Assembly: GCA_022010015.1 (NCBI GenBank)
Contig: CP091735.1
Span: 1,240,001 to 1,304,000, forward strand
Source of the DNA: Clostridium sp.
GTDB taxonomy: Bacteria > Bacillota_I > Bacilli_A > Acholeplasmatales > Anaeroplasmataceae
DNA: 64,000 bases
Direction: 5' to 3'
The notes under the pieces were generated by a model. That model searched no databases. It worked only from the letters and a program-made list of their open reading frames with translations, and was not told the DNA's origin. A program made the translations under genes and the position numbers. Each line of letters starts with the position of its first letter. Position 1 is the stretch's first letter. Positions 1 through 11,944 of the stretch are shown one piece after another.

Positions 1-1920
1 GAGGTTAAATGTCCATATTGTGGTGAAAAAGTGCCTAGTAGATGATAATGAGAAAATAGGCTTTTGTCCTAAATGTGATGATGAATTTTTAATTAAGTCA
101 GCCTTGGAGGATGAAAATGAGGATGATTTAGATAGTTCAATTCTTGATGAAGAATTTACAGATGATTTTGTGATTACAGACGATGTTTCTTACTAAATAT
201 CGTGGTAGTGATGAAAGTGTTTTTGATTCCTTATGGTGTTGTTAAAATCGATAAATATGTTTTCTCTTCAATTGATGATTTAAAAGATATAAGCTTCAAT
301 GATGAATTAAAAAAATAATTGGCGAGGCTTCATTTGAGGAATGTAATAATCTTACTAAAATTATTATTCCAGCAAGTGTTGAAAGAATTGAAGAATGTGC
401 ATTCTCAATGTGTAAAAAAATATTAAATCTATTGAATTTGAGGAAGGATCATGCCTTAAAATAATTGGTGATGGTGCTTTTTCCAATTGTGAACAGCTTT
501 CTATTATTAAAATTCCTGCATCTGTTGTAACGATTTCTGACAATGCCTTTAATAATTGTACAAGGCTTAGAGAGGTTAGCTTTGAGGATGGCTCACATTT
601 AGTTAGTATTGGTGATTATGCTTTTTGCAGGATGTGAGCTTATCCAAGAATTTACATTTCCAAGAAGTGTGATTAATTTAGGAAAATCTATTTTTGCAGG
701 TGATGAGCTTTTAAGAGAAATTAGCTTTGGTTATGATTCACTACTTGAAAGCATTGCTCCCTTTGCTTTTGAAAAGATTCCTAATTTGAAGGGATTTACA
801 ATCCCTGAGAATGTAACACATATTGGTGCTAAGGCCTTTAATGAATGTAATAATTTGGAGTCCATTAAATTTGCAGATAATAGTAGTATTACAGAAATTG
901 GTGATTATGCCTTTGCTAAGATGGGAATCAAGGAATTTAATATGCCACCTTCAGTACTAGTAGTTGGCGCTTATGCCTTTAGTGATTGTCCTAATTTAAA
1001 AAGAGTCACTCTAAGTAATAAGCTAAGAGAAATAAAATCATGTGCTTTTTGCTAAGGATATTAATCTTGAGCTAATTAATATTGCTTTTATGCTTTGATT
1101 TAAAAAATATTGGTGCTTATGCCTTTAGTGAATGTAAATCATTAACTACTATGGCTTTGCCAAGATATTTACCTAAAATTGATATGGGTGCTTTTTGCTA
1201 ATTGTCACAAGCTAAATAAAAGTATCTTTACCATTTAATTTAGCTGAGCTTAGTGATATGACCTTTTATAATTGTCATGAACTAGAAATTGTTAATTTTC
1301 CTACTAATTGTGCAACTAAGGTTTTTTTGGTGATCAAGCATTTTATTGGTGTGATTCTTTAAGAAAAAAATTACAATTCCTGATGCCGTAGTTGAAATTC
1401 ATGATGAAGTTTTTTTAAGGGCTGTATGGCTTTTAGAGGAGCTAAATATTTCAAATGATATAGAGTATATTGGTAAGGAAGCATTATTTGCCAAAAAAAT
1501 TAATTTTTGATTTTTTTATCAAACTGATTTAAGAGCAAATAAATTTTTTTGGAATCTGTAATTATGGAGGATGATACTGTTGTTTCCTTTTAAGGGTTTT
1601 ACTCATGAGCCAATAAATACTAGGGTAGAAGAATCTATAGAGGAAGAGAAAGTTGAAGCTCCTATTGAAGAGGTTAAGCCTAAAAAGAAAAAAGGCTGTT
1701 ATATTGCAACTTGTGTTTATGGTAGCTATGATGGTAATGAGCTTTGGACATTAAGAAGGTATCGTGATGAGGTTTTGGCTAACCATTGGTATGGTAGAGC
1801 ATTTATTAAGGTATATTATGCGATATCTCCTATGCTAGTTAAGCTTTTTTGGAGGTAATCGCTTGTTTAAAAAAGCATTTAGGAGTATACTGGATAAAAA
1901 AAGTTAAAAAGATTAAATAA
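1..1920 (+). CDS. BspA-like leucine-rich-repeat protein with zinc ribbon and CFI-box C-terminus (5' partial)
   Basis: The gene enters from the left edge. The N-terminus has a zinc ribbon (CPYCGEK near base 10, GFCPKC near 60), then an acidic stretch. From about 200 to 1500 follow BspA/LRR_5 repeats with the usual alternation of AFxxCxxLxxIxxP and xIGxxAF elements. The tail (1690-1860) has CYIATCVYGSYD and LRRYRDEVL, which I recognise as the CFI-box C-terminal domain found on many bacterial LRR and zinc-ribbon proteins. No signal peptide is visible in what remains, so a surface role known for BspA proteins is uncertain here. The frame is broken many times (for example near 35, 315, 415, 625, 1050), mostly at A or T runs; the downstream frame ends at TAA 1918-1920. 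Confidence 0.8.
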
Positions 1921-1963
1921 GAAAGGAATAAGTAATAATTATTACGTTGATAGGTAAAAAAAT

Positions 1964-3821
1964 ATGTCAAAATGGAATTTAACAGGTATATATAAAAATC
2001 ATGATGAGTTTATTAAGGATTTAAAGAGCCTTGATGAGGATATTAAATACTTTTTAGCTTTAAAAGGAAAGCTAAATAATTTGGATACAGTTGCTGATTA
2101 TTATGAGCATGATGAGGCTTTAGGTAAGAAGATTGAAAGAATTTATGTGTATGCTTCAATGAATTATGATTTAAATCAAAAAGGATAATGAAACGTCTTA
2201 AGGATTATAATATGGTTTATGAAAAAAATATAGTGATTTAATAGCTAAGACATCATTTATTACCCCTGAGCTAATTGCTAATGGAAGTGAAAAGTTTGCA
2301 GCTTGGATAAAGGAGAATAAAATCTTAGAGGAAAATGCTTATAATATTAAAAAGATGTTTAGAAGCCAAAAGCATGTTTTTGACGCTAAGCTTGAATATA
2401 TAATGGCAAATTATCAAACTGCTCTTGGTGGCTATAGTCAAATGTATGATGCTTTGGCTGTTGCTGATAATAACTCATCAATTGTTAAAATTTCTACTGG
2501 AGAGGAACTAGAAATCAACGAATCTAATTTCCGTTATTATTTAGGAATTTTTAAAGAAACAAGATGATAGAAGATTAGTATTTGAGGCTTTATTTAAATT
2601 TTTATTATAATCATAAAAAAATACCTTTGCTGCTTTATATAAAGGAATTATGCAAAGTGATTTAGCTACTGTAAAGAATCGTAAATATGATTCAATTTTT
2701 GGATAGCTATCTTGAAAAAAATGCTATTCCTGTAAGTGTTTATGAATCTTTGATTACAGCTACTAAAAAAAGTATAGTGAGCCTATTAAAAGGTATTATA
2801 AGATAAGAGCTAAATATTTTTGGAATTGAAAAAGACTCATACCTATGATCGTTTTTTTAGATTTTTGCTACTTCAAATAAAAAATATAACTATGCTGAGT
2901 CTAAAAAAATGGTTTTTAGAGGCTATGGAGGAATTTAATAAAGAATTTGCTTTTAAAGTGTAAGAGTGTTTTTAGAGGATGGAAGAGTAGATTCAGAGAT
3001 TGCTGATGGTAAAAAGAAACCGGTGCTTATTCAACATCAATTTATGAAAAATGGACCTTTTATTTTTATTAAATCATTCTGGCACTTTGGATGATGCTTT
3101 TACAATTGCTCACGAGGCTGGACATTCTATGCATACCTTATTCTCTAATGAAAATCAGCCTTATGCAACAGCTAATTATGTAATATTTGTTGCGGAAATT
3201 GCTTCAACCTTTAATGAGCAAATATTCTTAGATTATATGCTACGTCATAGTAAGGATAAAAATGAAAAGCTATCACTTGTTGCTCAAGCAATTGATGGAC
3301 TTCTTGCTACATTTTATCGTCAAGCATTATTTGCTGATTATGAGTATCAGGTTTCAAAAAGAGTTGAGAATGGCTTAAGTGTAACTGCTTCTGATTTATG
3401 CAAAATAATGCATGATTTATATTGGGATTATTATGAAATTGATTTAAATGATGAGCCATATAAGGATTGTGTATGGGCATATATTCCCCATTTATTTCAT
3501 TCACCATTTTATGTTTATCAATATGCAACAAGCTATGCTTCAAGCTTAGCTTTATATCAAAATGTTAAGGAAGGAAAGCCAAATGCTTATGAGAAGTATA
3601 TTGGTTTATTAAAGTCTGGTGGCAGTGATGATCCAGTTGAGCTTGTAGCTAAGGCTGGAGTTGATTTAACTAAAACTGATGCATTTATGGCCGTTGTTGA
3701 TAGATTGAATGAATTATTAGATGAGCTTGAAAAGCTTTATCTAAGTAAGAAGACACTAACTTTTTTTGCTAGTGCCTTTTTTTGTGTTTTTATTTACCAT
3801 TTTTTTGATTTAGCACCATGA
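1964..3821 (+). CDS. pepF: Oligoendopeptidase F, M3B metallopeptidase
   Basis: Restored length is about 600 residues, normal for PepF, a cytosolic zinc peptidase that trims short peptides. The zinc site HEAGHSMH lies at about 3110-3135, followed by the family block ASTFNEQIF. The start ATG gives MSKWNLTGIY. Frame breaks: A5 at 2179-2183 (A4 restores NQKDN), A7 at 2222-2228 (A5 restores YEKYSDL), and several between 2560 and 3050. The family-like sequence stops near 3745 (LDELEKL). The open frame to 3821 runs through a hairpin terminator, so the true stop is probably near 3770 once the T run is corrected. Confidence 0.9.
3752..3783 (+). terminator. Terminator after pepF
   Basis: GACACTA and TAGTGCC form a stem with one mismatch around a T-rich loop, followed by a run of seven T. 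It overlaps the last codons of the uncorrected pepF frame. Confidence 0.6.
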
Positions 3822-3940
3822 TTTAGGCAGCCATTAAGCCCATTATTATAATTACGCATTATTTCATTCATTATTTATATCACCATAATATTATATGATT
3901 ATAGGCGTTTTTTTATGGTTACTTAAAAAAATTATTATTC

Positions 3941-3971
3941 TTGCAATAAAAAAATATAGATTTGGTATAAT
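3941..3971 (+). promoter_or_regulatory. Sigma-A promoter with a 19-bp spacer as written
   Basis: TTGCAA and TATAAT stand 19 bp apart, with an A7 run inside the spacer. If that run is truly A5, the spacer becomes the ideal 17 bp. The next start codon is 28 bp downstream. Confidence 0.6.
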
Positions 3972-3998
3972 TAGCATATGTAAAGGATGTGTATTTTT

Positions 3999-4703
3999 AT
4001 GAAGGCAACTTCACTTATTGATCGTTTTGTATTTTTTTGGAGATTTTAATAAAATTGTAACAGAGGAAATTCCAACCCTAATTAAGATATTTGATGGCTA
4101 TAAAATGACTCAACGTCAGGAGCAAACTCAAAATGGTCCAATTACGGTTACAGCATTTGCCAATTTAAATTATGCTATTTCTTTTTAGATTTAATCGTAT
4201 GGATATTGAATATGCTAATAATCCTAACCTAGAAACAAGTGAGTCACTTAAGTTTGCATTAGAAACATTTAAAAAAATTTCAGTAATACTTATACTAATT
4301 TAAAGGGAAATAGAGTATCTTATGTAGGTACAGAATTTATTCCAAATCCTAATAATGAACCACTTGCTGATTTAACAGATGGTCTTGGCTTATGTGATGT
4401 TTTTGGAGCAGCATCTGAATTTAGAATGCGTCTTAATAGCCCAGTTAATATTGCTGGTGAGGATTGCAATGGCGTTTTAAATGTTCAAGAGGGTGCTGTT
4501 CAGGATCCTAGTGGTAATAATTTACCAGCAATTATTGTTATTAATGATATTAATACTCTAAGTACTAATACAGCAGAGCGTTTTGATTTAAATAATCTTT
4601 TTAGATTTGTTTACTAATATGATGAAATTAGCTAAAGATAAGAATCAAAAAGATTGTTGATATTATTGAAGGAGTAAAAACTGTAAGCTTTTGCTTAATA
4701 TGA
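3999..4703 (+). CDS. Uncharacterised protein
   Basis: About 230 residues after frame repair at the T and A runs near 4033, 4183, 4270, 4605 and 4650. It starts MKATSLIDRF and has no signal peptide, membrane segment or motif that I can name. The protein is soluble, with a mid-region rich in N, D, T and G (EDCNGVLNVQEGAV) that looks like a beta-rich fold. It sits alone between its own promoter and a terminator, so the context suggests a single-gene unit and gives no hint of function. The stop is uncertain: the uncorrected last frame ends at 4703, and removing one T near 4690 gives a stop a few codons earlier. Confidence 0.55.
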
Positions 4704-4710
4704 ATTAGAG

Positions 4711-4728
4711 CTGCCATTTGGCAGTTTT
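4711..4728 (+). terminator. Rho-independent terminator
   Basis: CTGCC-ATTT-GGCAG stem-loop followed by TTTT, placed 8 bp after the preceding gene. Confidence 0.75.
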
Positions 4729-4741
4729 AATTTATTAGCAA

Positions 4742-4756
4742 TATAAAGCGCTTACA
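4742..4756. promoter_or_regulatory. Candidate cre (CcpA) site before pectate lyase
   Basis: On the minus strand this reads TGTAAGCGCTTTATA, a close match to the catabolite-responsive element with central GCGC. It lies 20 bp before the pectate lyase start, which fits carbon catabolite repression of a pectin gene. Confidence 0.6.
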
Positions 4757-4775
4757 AAAAAAGAAGAGGAAAAAA

Positions 4776-6719
4776 ATGAAAAAAAGAAAAGAATATTAAT
4801 TTTTAAGTGCACTTATTTTTAGGAGCTTCTTTAGTAGCTTGTAAAGAAAATGGAAATACTATAAGCTCAAATGATACACCTAAAAGTGAAGTGGCTAGTA
4901 GTATAGAATCATCAAGTAGCTCGACAACTACTCTGTTTCCATCAATAAGCTCAAGCTCTAGTAAGGCAGAAGAAAATGAATTGCTAAATCAAGGGGCTCT
5001 AGGCTTTATTGATGATAGTATGCCTGATTTTACAGCATACTTAAATACTGATGCATATGTTAGTGTTTCAACCCCAAGTGAATTATTTGAGGCCTTGATG
5101 GCGGCAAGAAACGATTATACATCAGAAGTAACATCTTCCTTAGAAAAATACCTATATTGTTCGTAAAAAAATGTTAGAAAAAAATGAAACAAACTGGACA
5201 AATGCCTTAAATAAAGGCTTGTATTTAAAAAAATGATGATGGAACTTTTTACACAAAAATAGATCCTAGCACACCATGGGATGTAAATGATACAACCTAT
5301 ACATCTATTATGACCTATTATGAGGATTCACCATTAGATGAGGTTTTATATTCTCAAAGCTTAATAAAAGAAGGTAGTGTTCACGTTATTGAAATTAAAA
5401 ATGATTTAGATCTTGGCTATAAAAAATTAACTGCAGATGATAAAGGGTTGAGCATTGTTAAAGAATTCTCTACAAAGAATGATGCTAAATATACTAAATC
5501 AAGTATGTATGAAGAATATGGTATGTCACAAATAGCTATTGAAAGAACTAATAATCTTTTTAAATTTTTTCAAGAAATGGGGCTAAAATTACTCATGGTG
5601 GCTTTAAGATTAATTATTCTAAAAAAATATAGCTGTTAGAAATCTTGTGATGGATGAAATGTGGCAATGGGAGGATTCAAGCCTTTCCTCAACAGCTAAG
5701 GTTGGTGATTACGATGCCTATGGCTGGGCTTATTTTTAAGATTGGATTTTCTGATAATATTTGGATTGATCATATGACATTTGGTAAATCCTTTGATGGT
5801 CAAATTGATGTTGCAAATCCTTCATTTTCAACTAAGGGAACATATAAGTATGCACCATATGAGGCTGGTGATACCTCGAATGTTCATATCTCTTGGTGTA
5901 AATTTATGGCAGGAAGTGATGATAAGGCTGGCTATTTATATAAAATGATGCAGGAAATAGAAGCTGATTATCAAAAATAATGGAAATCGTTATTTATATT
6001 ATAATAAATTAAGAGATAGTGGAATTTCCTTTGAGGATATTTTTATATGGAATAGCTATTCCTCAAAAAGAAGGCCTTTCTTTTTAGGTGATAGTGGTGA
6101 TGAATACAAATATAATTTGAAGCTTAATGTTTCAATTGCTAATTGTTATTTTAAAAAAATATTGAAGATAGATTACCTAAAATAAGAGGTGGTAATGCTT
6201 ATCTATATAACTCAATTATTGATAATTTTTACTTATATTAATTATCGTAATAAGCTAAAGAGTATGAATGCTCAAAGCCTAGTTCAAGGTGTCAATTCTA
6301 GTTGGAAATGTGCACTTGTTAGTCAAGGAATTGTTTGTGGAAATGGTAGCTCAGTAAGAGTAGAGGGAACAATTTTTTTAGAGGAATTGAATATTTGCTA
6401 AAAAAAATAATGATTCAACATTAACTAATAAGGCTAATTATCCTAATGCTACAGCTTCTGGCGGTTATTTAATAACTGATTCAAGCTATCAATATCTTAA
6501 AGATTCTGAAATTATCTATGATGCCAATAAAATGCCAAATTCAACAAGTGGTATTTTTAAAGACGGATAATTTTTAAGTGGAATACTAAGGATGGTAATG
6601 CATTATTTGAGCCAACAATTTCTAAGCTAGCAAACATTGAAGATATCCTTCTTAATTCTAAATATGCTGCTGGTACTAATTTAAATATGAGCAATATATT
6701 GCTTAAAACGAGATATTAA
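4776..6719 (+). CDS. Secreted pectate lyase lipoprotein, PL1-like
   Basis: The start is a lipoprotein signal: lysine-rich, hydrophobic, then a LVAC lipobox. A serine-rich linker of about 30 residues and a right-handed beta-helix domain follow. The block WIDHMTFGKSFDGQID with following HISWCKF is typical of polysaccharide lyase family 1 (pectate lyase, Pel), which cleaves homogalacturonan by calcium-dependent beta-elimination. Restored length is about 640 residues. Frames break at A or T runs, for example near 4790, 5160, 5230, 5575, 5630, 5975, 6160 and 6395. A cre site before it and other pectin genes in the window (36994, 48355, 58197) support a role in extracellular pectin attack. The substrate is inferred from the family. 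Confidence 0.82.
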
Positions 6720-6728
6720 ATATTAAAG

Positions 6729-6754
6729 CCTAAGGAATGACCTTAGGTTTTTTT
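6729..6754 (+). terminator. Rho-independent terminator after pectate lyase
   Basis: Perfect stem CCTAAGG-AATGA-CCTTAGG followed directly by seven T. Confidence 0.9.
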
Positions 6755-6838
6755 CTTGTAAATAAGTTTAATTAAGATGCTATACCAATCTTGTTTTTTT
6801 ATAAATATGTGTTAAAATCTATAGGTTGAGGTGTAACG

Positions 6839-8201
6839 ATGAACGAAAATACGCAAAAATTAACGATTGGATCACTTTGGAAGGGTATCTTTATATTTAG
6901 CTTGCCATTATTTGTAACAAATTTGCTTCAGGTTCTTTTTAATATGACAGATGTAGCAATAGTTGGAAAATTTTCCGATTCTAATGCTCTTGGTGCTGTT
7001 GGAGCCACCCCAATTCTTGTAACACTTTTCACTGGCTTTTTGATTGGCCTTGGCAATGGTGTTAATGTAGTAGTTGCTAGATTTTTAGGAACGAAGGATG
7101 ATAAAGGATTAAAGGAAAGTGTTCATACTTCATTTGTTTTATGCACAATAATGGGGTTCATTATTATGCTACTTGGTTTATTCTTTTTCAAGGTATTTGT
7201 TAGTGTGGCTAAAGACCAAGGAAAGCTTTATAGATGGAGCTAATTTATATTTAAAAATTTATTTTATTGGTATGCCCGCTATGGCATTATATAATTTTGG
7301 TAATGCTTGCTATAGTGCAATAGGTAATACAAAACGTCCTTTAATTTTTTTAGCAATTGCTGGAGTTTTCAATGTTGGTCTAGATTTGTTTTTTGTTATA
7401 TGCCTACATATGAGTGTTGATGGTGTGGCAATAGCATCAGTTGTTAGTCAATATATATCGGCTACTTTGTTAATAATTTCCTTAGCTAGAGAAAAGAACG
7501 CTATGAGATTAAGATTTAAGGATATTAGAATATATAAGGGAAGAAGTAAGGCCATAATTGCTTTGGGATTACCATCTGGCTTTCAATCTGCAATATTTGC
7601 TATTGCTAATCTAGTTATTCAAAGTGGTGTCAATTCCTTTGATGATATTGTTGTAAAGGGAAATAGTGCTGCTCAAAATGCTGATTCGATAACATTCAAT
7701 GTTATGGCTTCATTTTATACTGCCTGTTCAAGCTATATGAGTCAAAATTATGGTGCTGGTAAAAAAAGAATAGAGTTTTTAAATAGTTATTTTGTTACTT
7801 TAATTTATTCATTTTTTTAACAGGAGCTATTATGGGAGTATTACTTCTAGTATTTGGTAAACAATTTTTTTAGGATTATTTACTAATGAAGAGGCAGTTA
7901 TTAATGCTGGCTATGAAAGAGTTAAAATAATGGCTTTTTTTCTTATGCCTTTGGAGCATTTATGGATAATACGATTTCGGCATCACGTGGAATAGGTAAA
8001 AAGCTTAATTCCTACAATAATAGTTATTAGTGGCTCATGTATCTTTAGAGTAATTTGGGTTTATACCATTTTTTTGCACATTTTCATACTATAACCTCTC
8101 TTTATTTAGTATATATATTTTCCTGGGTTATAACAGCTATATTTGAAATTGCCTATTTCATATATATTTATAAAAAGCAAATTAGATTAATTAAGTCATA
8201 G
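6839..8201 (+). CDS. MATE family efflux transporter
   Basis: About 450 residues after repair at 7200-7230, 7815, 7865, 7940 and later runs; the usual MATE length. It starts MNENTQKLTIGSLWKGIFIF after a GAGGTG ribosome site. Twelve hydrophobic segments are expected in two related halves; blocks such as LFNMTDVAIVGKFSD and GAVGATPILVTLF in the first half, and GLPSGFQSAIFAIANLVIQ plus SFYTACSSYMSQNYGAGK in the second, are typical of the DinF/NorM-like group. MATE proteins export cationic drugs or metabolites in exchange for Na+ or H+. It is a single-gene unit between two terminators, so the substrate cannot be told. Confidence 0.9.
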
Positions 8202-8218
8202 AAAACTATGGCTTTTTT
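8195..8218 (+). terminator. Rho-independent terminator after MATE gene
   Basis: Stem GTCATAG-AAAA-CTATGGC with a T7 run; it overlaps the MATE stop codon. Confidence 0.8.
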
Positions 8219-8231
8219 TATTTATTAATGC

Positions 8232-8260
8232 TATAATGAGAGTAAAAGAAAACGTTTACA
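8232..8260 (+). promoter_or_regulatory. -10 box with overlapping downstream cre-like site
   Basis: TATAAT at 8232-8237 is followed 10 bp later by a site reading TGTAAACGTTTTCT on the minus strand, close to the cre consensus. A CcpA site just after the start point would block transcription. No clear -35 box is seen in the T-rich stretch upstream. Confidence 0.45.
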
Positions 8261-8272
8261 AGAGGTGATAAT

Positions 8273-10330
8273 ATGCAAGATGTTTCAAAAATAAGAAACA
8301 TAGTTATTTTAGGGCATCAGGGAAGTGGTAAAACAACTCTAGTTGAAAGCTTACTTCATGCTCTAGATGGTGGAGAAAAGGGAAGTGTTGAAAGAAAAAA
8401 TACGGTGAGTGATTATTTACCTATTGAGATGTCTAGAGGATCATCAACAAGATTAAGTATACAATTTATTAATTATAATGATTATAAGCTTAATTTTTAT
8501 TGATGTGCCTGGAAATGATGATTTTGTGAGTGAAGCAATAAGCTCAATAAAGGTTGTAAAGGGTGCTATATTAGTTGTTGATGCAGTAAATGGTATTGAA
8601 ATTGAAACATTAAAGCATTGGCGTTTTTTTAAGAAAAAAAGAAATATCCCAACAATTATTTATATTAATAAAATGGATAAGGAGAATGTCAATTTTGAAT
8701 TTTTATTAGGCGATATTAGAGAGAAGCTTGGCAAAAATGCAATTCCATTTTGTTATCCTATGGGTCATAATGATGGCTTTGATGGCTTCGTTAATGTTGT
8801 AACGCTTAAGGCTCGTAAATATAATGGTAAAACCTGCGAGGATGCTTTAATATATGAAGATAAAAAAATGAAGGTGTTTGAGCTTCATAATACAATGGTT
8901 GAAAGTGTTGCTGGAAGTAGTGAGGAATTACTTGATAAGTTTTTTTAATGGTGAAGAGTTAACTAATGATGAAATCAATAATGGACTAAGAAATGGTGTT
9001 TTTAAATGGTGAATTAATACCGGTTTTTAGTAGGAAGTGCCTTGAAAAAAATATTGGTATTCATACAATGCTTGATATGCTTATTAATTATTTACCTAAT
9101 CCATCTGATTTAAAGCCAATTGTTGGCTTAGATGATAAAGGTAATGAGGTTATTTGTAAAACAAGCCTAGATGATGAATTTTCGGCTTTTGTCTTTAAAA
9201 CCTATGTTGATCCTTATTTTGGTACAACATCACTTATAAAGGTTAATAGTGGTAGGCTTAATATTGGAGATGATGTTTATATTCCGGCTCTTAAAAAAAG
9301 TGTTAGCATTACTAATTTAGTTTATTTACAAGGTGGAAAGCAAATTAATACAACAACAATTGGTGCTGGTGATATTGGAGCTATTAATAAGCTTGAGGGT
9401 TTGGAAACTAATATGAGCTTATGTAGTCCAAAAAGAATAATTATGTTTAAGCCAATAGAATATCCAAGTGCCGTTTATTTTAAAGCTTTGGTACCAAAGA
9501 CGAAAAATGATTCTGATAAGCTTAGTAATGTGTTAAATAAGCTAAAGCTAGAAAATCCTAATATTGTAATTAAACGTAATGTTGAAACTAAGCAATTACT
9601 TCTTGGTACTACAAGCTTAGGCGAGCTTATGTATTTGGTTGAAATTATGAAAAATAATTATAAGCTTAATATTGAATTAGAGGATGTTAAAATTGTTTAT
9701 AAGGAAACAATTAAAAAAACCGCTAAAGGGATTGGTAGATATCTTAAGCAAAGTGGTGGTTCAGGATTCTATGGAGTTGTTGAAATGGAATTTTCACCAA
9801 ATGATAAAAAAATGAATTTGTAGAAAATATTTTTTGGTGGTGCTGTTCCAAAAAAATTATTTTTCCAGCTGTTGAAAAAGGGCTTTTTTTGAGGCATGTG
9901 AAAAAGGGTGAATTAAAGGAATTCCCAGTAGTTGGAGTAAAAGCTAATTTAATTGATGGAAAATATCATAGTGTTGATTCTAATGAGCTTGCCTTTAAGA
10001 TGGCTGCAATATTAGCATTTAAGGATGCCTATATGAAATGTGAGCCTACTATTTTTAGAGCCGATTTATAAAATAACTGTTACAGCTAAGCCTAGTGATA
10101 TTGGCAATATCCTATCTAATTTAAATCAAAAAGCGTGCTAAGATATTAGATGTAGTTATTAATAAAACTGGTGAGCAAAAAAAATAATTGCCCTAGCTCC
10201 AGAGGCCGAAATACTAGAATACGCTAATGATTTGAAATCAATAACTCAAGGTAATGGCTATTTTAATCGTGAATTTTTATGATTACCAAGAGGTTCCTAA
10301 AAAAATATTTTAGAATCATTAATTAAATAG
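8273..10330 (+). CDS. Elongation factor G-like translational GTPase
   Basis: About 680 residues after repair at 8490, 8945, 9000, 9800-9870 and the tail. G1 GHQGSGKTTL, G3 DVPGNDDF and G4 NKMD are visible, then an EF-Tu-like beta barrel and the EF-G domain IV block (GGSGFYGVVEMEF with FGGAVPKNYFPAVEKG). It belongs to the EF-G-like paralogues, not to canonical FusA: the G3 is DVPG with N in place of H, and switch I is short (PIEMSRGSST). These paralogues bind ribosomes but their job is not well defined. It is monocistronic with its own terminator and a possible cre site. Confidence 0.85.
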
Positions 10331-10338
10331 CAAAAATA

Positions 10339-10366
10339 ATTCCCATCAATTGGTGGGAATTTTTTT
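10339..10366 (+). terminator. Rho-independent terminator
   Basis: ATTCCCA and TGGGAAT form the stem, followed by a T run; it stands 9 bp after the GTPase stop. Confidence 0.85.
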
Positions 10367-10400
10367 AATTACTTTTTTTGGTGAACAATAAATTTATTGT

Positions 10401-10451
10401 AAAAAAAGAATAATAGCCATTAAAATTGAAAAACAAGGCATTTAGGCTATT
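10401..10451 (-). terminator. Terminator of the minus-strand ABC operon
   Basis: Read on the minus strand, AATAGCC and GGCTATT pair and are followed by ATTC and seven T. Next to it, 10385-10400 is a perfect 16-bp palindrome (ACAATAAATTTATTGT) of unknown role. Confidence 0.6.
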
Positions 10452-10510
10452 AAGCTTATGGTTAATAATGTCTAGATTTATGGTGCCACGAAGAATAAAA
10501 AAATTATAAA

Positions 10511-11136
10511 TTAAATTATTTTTTTATCAAGGGTTGCATAATAAATTAGATATATACCTATTGATAGAATAATTATAATTACTAATAAATAATTATAATT
10601 AAGAGGTATTCTACCAATTAGAATTCCAATTGTGCCAATCAAGATAATCATAGGTATTGCATTATATAAGATATAGAATAAATAGTAGATGTTTTTCTCA
10701 CCAGCTATTAATAAAAAAATACCAGAAGTAAATAATGTAGAAATAAGAACAATTAAAGAGTTAGTTATTATAGCTAAAAAAATTTATAGGCTAAGGCTTT
10801 ATAGCTTGAAATAGGAGAAATATCTATAATGCTTAATTTATTTCCTTTATAGCTAATTGCTGTTGAAAGAACTAGCATATAGATAATTATTGCAAGTAAA
10901 GCATAAGAATAAATATTTAAAAAAATTACCTATTAATGTTGTTTCATCAAAGGCACTATAGCCCAAAAATAAATTGAATTGCTTTTAGGTAGGCTTTTTA
11001 AATGCATCATCTAAGGCTGGAACATTATTTTTTTAGTATTAAAAAAATAAAGAAAAATTTAAAATAACTGCTAAAATCGAGCTGAAAAATAATCATTGAT
11101 TTTTAGATGCTTTTTAAATTCAGTAAAATAAATCAT
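10511..11136 (-). CDS. ABC-2 type membrane protein, second permease
   Basis: The minus-strand ATG at 11136 follows GAGGTAGCT and starts MIYFTEFKKHLKIN. The rest is hydrophobic, with segments such as ILYNAIPMIILIGTIGILIGRIP and LLVIIIILSIGIYLIYYA near the end, as in small ABC-2 exporter subunits. The frame is broken repeatedly in the first half (11085, 11040, 10985, 10925, 10785), so the protein can be followed only in pieces. It starts 8 bp after the stop of the other permease and is the third gene of an ATPase-permease-permease operon. Confidence 0.6.
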
Positions 11137-11143
11137 AGCTACC

Positions 11144-11944
11144 TCACATTTCTAATTCATTATTATGAATATAGCAAAAATTTATAGTATAGAAAATAAT
11201 AAATATTGAGGCGATAAGGAAGCCTTTAGTGTAATGATTATTATTTAAAAATATCACTTGGCTTAAATAGTGAGAAGGGATTTATATACCTTAAAAAAAT
11301 TTAAGCTTGGTAATATTTTTGAATTTGGTCAAGAATATAGAAGAACAAAAACACATAAATAGCTTGTTAGATTCAAGGTTCTTTTTATTTTTTTAATAAA
11401 AGAAGCAATCATCATTGTTATACAAGCAAAAATTAATTTGTATTAATAAAAGTCCTAAATTAATTTTTAGTTAATGTTAAAATATTAGCTTTAGTTAAAA
11501 ATCATCATAACAATAATAGAAATAAGCTCATAAATTAGATTTATTATAAAAAAATAATAATAGCTAAGGCTATAATTTTTGGATGTAATTATCGTACTAC
11601 GCTTTAGAGGCATTGTATATAATATTTGATCCTGATCGCTTTGCTTAATTATTTTAATGCCAAAGCTAGAAGCCATTATCGTAAATAAAATACTAATATA
11701 TTTAAATATTAAGCAATAATAACCAATTGGGGTAAAGCAGGTATCAAGATTAATTCCTAAGGCCTCAAGGGTTATTTTGGGATAGCTTTCAAAAAAATTA
11801 TTTTTTTAAGGTGTCCTCATATTTAATATATGATGGATAAATTAGCATCATTATTATAAATGAAAAATGATAGAATTAGGGTCCAATAAGATAGAGGAAT
11901 TAATAAAGACCTTAAGTCTTGTAAAATCAACTTTTTTTATTCAT
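11144..11944 (-). CDS. ABC-2 type membrane protein, first permease
   Basis: Starting at ATG 11944 with A7 read as A5, it gives MNKKLILQDLRSLLIPLSYW, a typical cytosolic N-terminus running into the first membrane helix. A conserved-looking cytosolic piece (SDQDQILYTMPLKRSTII near 11600-11650) precedes more helices; the tail reads IASIFIIFYTINFCYIH. The start overlaps the ATPase stop by 8 bp, which suggests coupled translation. Likely one half of an exporter membrane domain; the substrate is unknown. Confidence 0.65.

Noticed and set aside
3794..3871. Minus-strand ORF of 25 codons (MNEIMRNYNN...) with a GGTGAT ribosome site
   Set aside because: It overlaps the tail of the pepF frame and its terminator, and has no motif or partner; chance is likely.
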